Assembly (NCBI RefSeq): GCF_017744445.1
Contig: NZ_JAGIBH010000004.1
Location: forward strand, 233,937 to 297,936
DNA from: Caulobacter sp.
GTDB taxonomy: Bacteria > Pseudomonadota > Alphaproteobacteria > Caulobacterales > Caulobacteraceae
Direction of reading: 5' to 3'
Length of the DNA stretch: 64,000 bases
The position numbers and the translations under genes are program-made. The notes under the pieces were generated by a model. It saw nothing but the letters and a program-made list of their open reading frames with translations, did not search any database and was not told where the DNA came from. Every line of letters starts with the position of its first letter. Position 1 is the first letter of the stretch. Below are positions 62,955 to 64,000 of the stretch, piece by piece.

Positions 62955-64000
62955 TCAGAATCTCGCGCGGATGCCGAGGGTGGCCTTCTGGCCGCTGTAG
63001 ATGTCGATCTGGCTGTGATGGCCCTTGGCGCCGGGCCAGACCTCGCCGTTTGAGTACCAGGTGCCGCGGTGGTTATTGAGGATGTTGTTGGCGCTGAAAT
63101 AGGCCTCCAGGCCCATGGCGTTGGCCCTAGTCTTGCGGACCAGGGTGTAGCTGCCCGACAGGTTCACCTCGAGATAGGGGATGAAGGGCTGGGTCTGGGT
63201 GATGGAGCCGCTGGGCGTGGCGATGGCGCCGGTCGGGCCGCGGTCCTTCTCGTTGGACCAGACGCTGTTGATGTTCAGGCGCGCGGGGCCGCCGCGCCAG
63301 CTGAGGCCCAGCTGGCGGACCTGGGTGGCGACGCGCTCCTGGACCACGCTGGGGTCGCTGTAGAGCCATGAGCCCCGCAGGGTCAGGCCCCGCAGGGCGC
63401 CCGGCAGGTAGTCCATGGCGTGGTTGAACTCCAGCTCGTAGCCATTGACCGTGATCATCTGGTCGGAGCGATTGCCATAGGTCTCGAAGGTGGCGTCGGG
63501 ATATTCCGTGCCGGTGTAGCCGAACTCCTCGGCGGTGAGGCTGCGGGCCACGATCCCGTTGCGGATGCGGTTGTGGTAGTAGTTCACCGCCACCAAGCCG
63601 ACCGGCTCGAAATACTTCACCAGGCGCACGGAGATGTTGTCCGAATATTCGGGCTTCAGGTTGGGGTTGGGCGCGGTGACGACCGTGCCTTCGTCGGAGA
63701 TCGCCGTCGACCACACGCCCGCCAGCAGGGCGACGTCCGGACGCTGGATGGTGCGGCTGTAGCCGGCGATCAGGTCGACGTCGTGGTCGAAGCTGTACTT
63801 GATCGAGGCGCTGGGGAAGAGGTCGGCATAGTCGCCCTTGCGCTCGACCTTGGCGTTGGTCAGGTACTGATACCGCAGGCCCTCGATGGTGGTGGCTCGG
63901 CCGGTGGTCGCGCTGACCGCATAGCCGGCCTTAGCCACGTCCGCCGCGCTCAGGGGCGCGAAGTCGTAGCTGCGGGCCGTGGTCTGCTCCAGGCGCAGGC
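62955..64000 (-). CDS. TonB-dependent receptor (5' part beyond window edge)
   Basis: C-terminal part of an outer-membrane receptor, at least 348 codons. The frame stays open to the right edge (it reads LEQTTARSYDFAPLSAADVA just before 63938), so the first GTG inside the window is not the start. Barrel features include KYSFDHDVDLIAGYSRTIQR, LKPEYSDNISVRLVKYFEPV and an aromatic C-terminus GIRARF. It resembles the large Caulobacter-type receptors. The substrate is unknown. Confidence 0.9.
   Translation of the reverse strand, partial: LRLEQTTARSYDFAPLSAADVAKAGYAVSATTGRATTIEGLRYQYLTNAKVERKGDYADLFPSASIKYSFDHDVDLIAGYSRTIQRPDVALLAGVWSTAISDEGTVVTAPNPNLKPEYSDNISVRLVKYFEPVGLVAVNYYHNRIRNGIVARSLTAEEFGYTGTEYPDATFETYGNRSDQMITVNGYELEFNHAMDYLPGALRGLTLRGSWLYSDPSVVQERVATQVRQLGLSWRGGPARLNINSVWSNEKDRGPTGAIATPSGSITQTQPFIPYLEVNLSGSYTLVRKTRANAMGLEAYFSANNILNNHRGTWYSNGEVWPGAKGHHSQIDIYSGQKATLGIRARF

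Overview
The window is high-GC, densely coded DNA from an alphaproteobacterium, most likely a Caulobacter or a close relative. This rests on gene content and order: the run hisD, UPF0262, phosphatase, infA, maf, RNase E/G-like, yacG, tRNA-Phe; an exbB-exbD-tonB operon; DUF2336 and DUF2948 proteins; many two-component proteins; a tRNA-His without G-1; and a perfect TTAA-N7-TTAA CtrA-type box. No sequence search was possible, so the genus is an inference.

Layout. 1-3.4 kb: an OmpR-type regulator (cut by the left edge), its histidine kinase with an unusual Gly/Pro/Met-rich periplasmic region, and a convergent orphan regulator. 3.4-8.9 kb: a LysR regulator divergent from an EmrA/EmrB/NodT-type tripartite efflux operon, then a small unknown protein. 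8.9-15.8 kb: a pectin/uronate locus, with kduI, a GH105 hydrolase and a GntR regulator on the minus strand, divergent from a TonB-dependent receptor, then a second paralogous GntR gene. Repeated TGG-N5-CCA operators lie in both regulatory regions. 15.8-21.7 kb: a GST-like protein, a WYL regulator, an esterase, a TrmH methyltransferase, and an MFS sugar-type transporter divergent from a LacI regulator. 21.7-27.1 kb: a globin-coupled chemoreceptor, and an Mla-type lipid transport operon (STAS-MlaE, MlaF, MlaD, PqiC-like lipoprotein). 27.2-37.3 kb: NUDIX, DUF2336, hybrid kinase, Rnk-like, CaiB/BaiF, lytic transglycosylase (CtrA-type box), TonB-like, acyl-CoA dehydrogenase and ThiO-like genes.

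37.4-47.1 kb is rich in DNA-maintenance genes: an XRE regulator, topoisomerase IB, Ku, LigD with a very acidic small protein just upstream, HU, and an overlapping radical-SAM/UdgX pair. The udgX gene carries an in-frame palindromic repeat. A repeat-rich gap of about 1 kb (42.8-43.9 kb) holds no convincing gene. 47.2-53.6 kb: hemerythrin-like protein, a small hydrophilic protein, a YfiR-like protein with a hybrid kinase, tRNA-His, the exbB-exbD-tonB operon and tRNA-Phe. 53.7-62.5 kb: the yacG-to-hisD cluster, an NCS1 permease, a repeat-containing gap, DUF2948, murA and a small unknown gene. The right end has tRNA-Thr, a decayed AP2/HNH-like fragment and a TonB-dependent receptor cut by the edge.

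No CRISPR array, insertion sequence, intact prophage, rRNA or replication origin was seen. Palindromic repeats of several families lie mostly between convergent genes. The best leads are the repeat inside udgX, the shared GntR operator set, the acidic partner of ligD, and the unexplained non-coding block near 43.0-43.4 kb.
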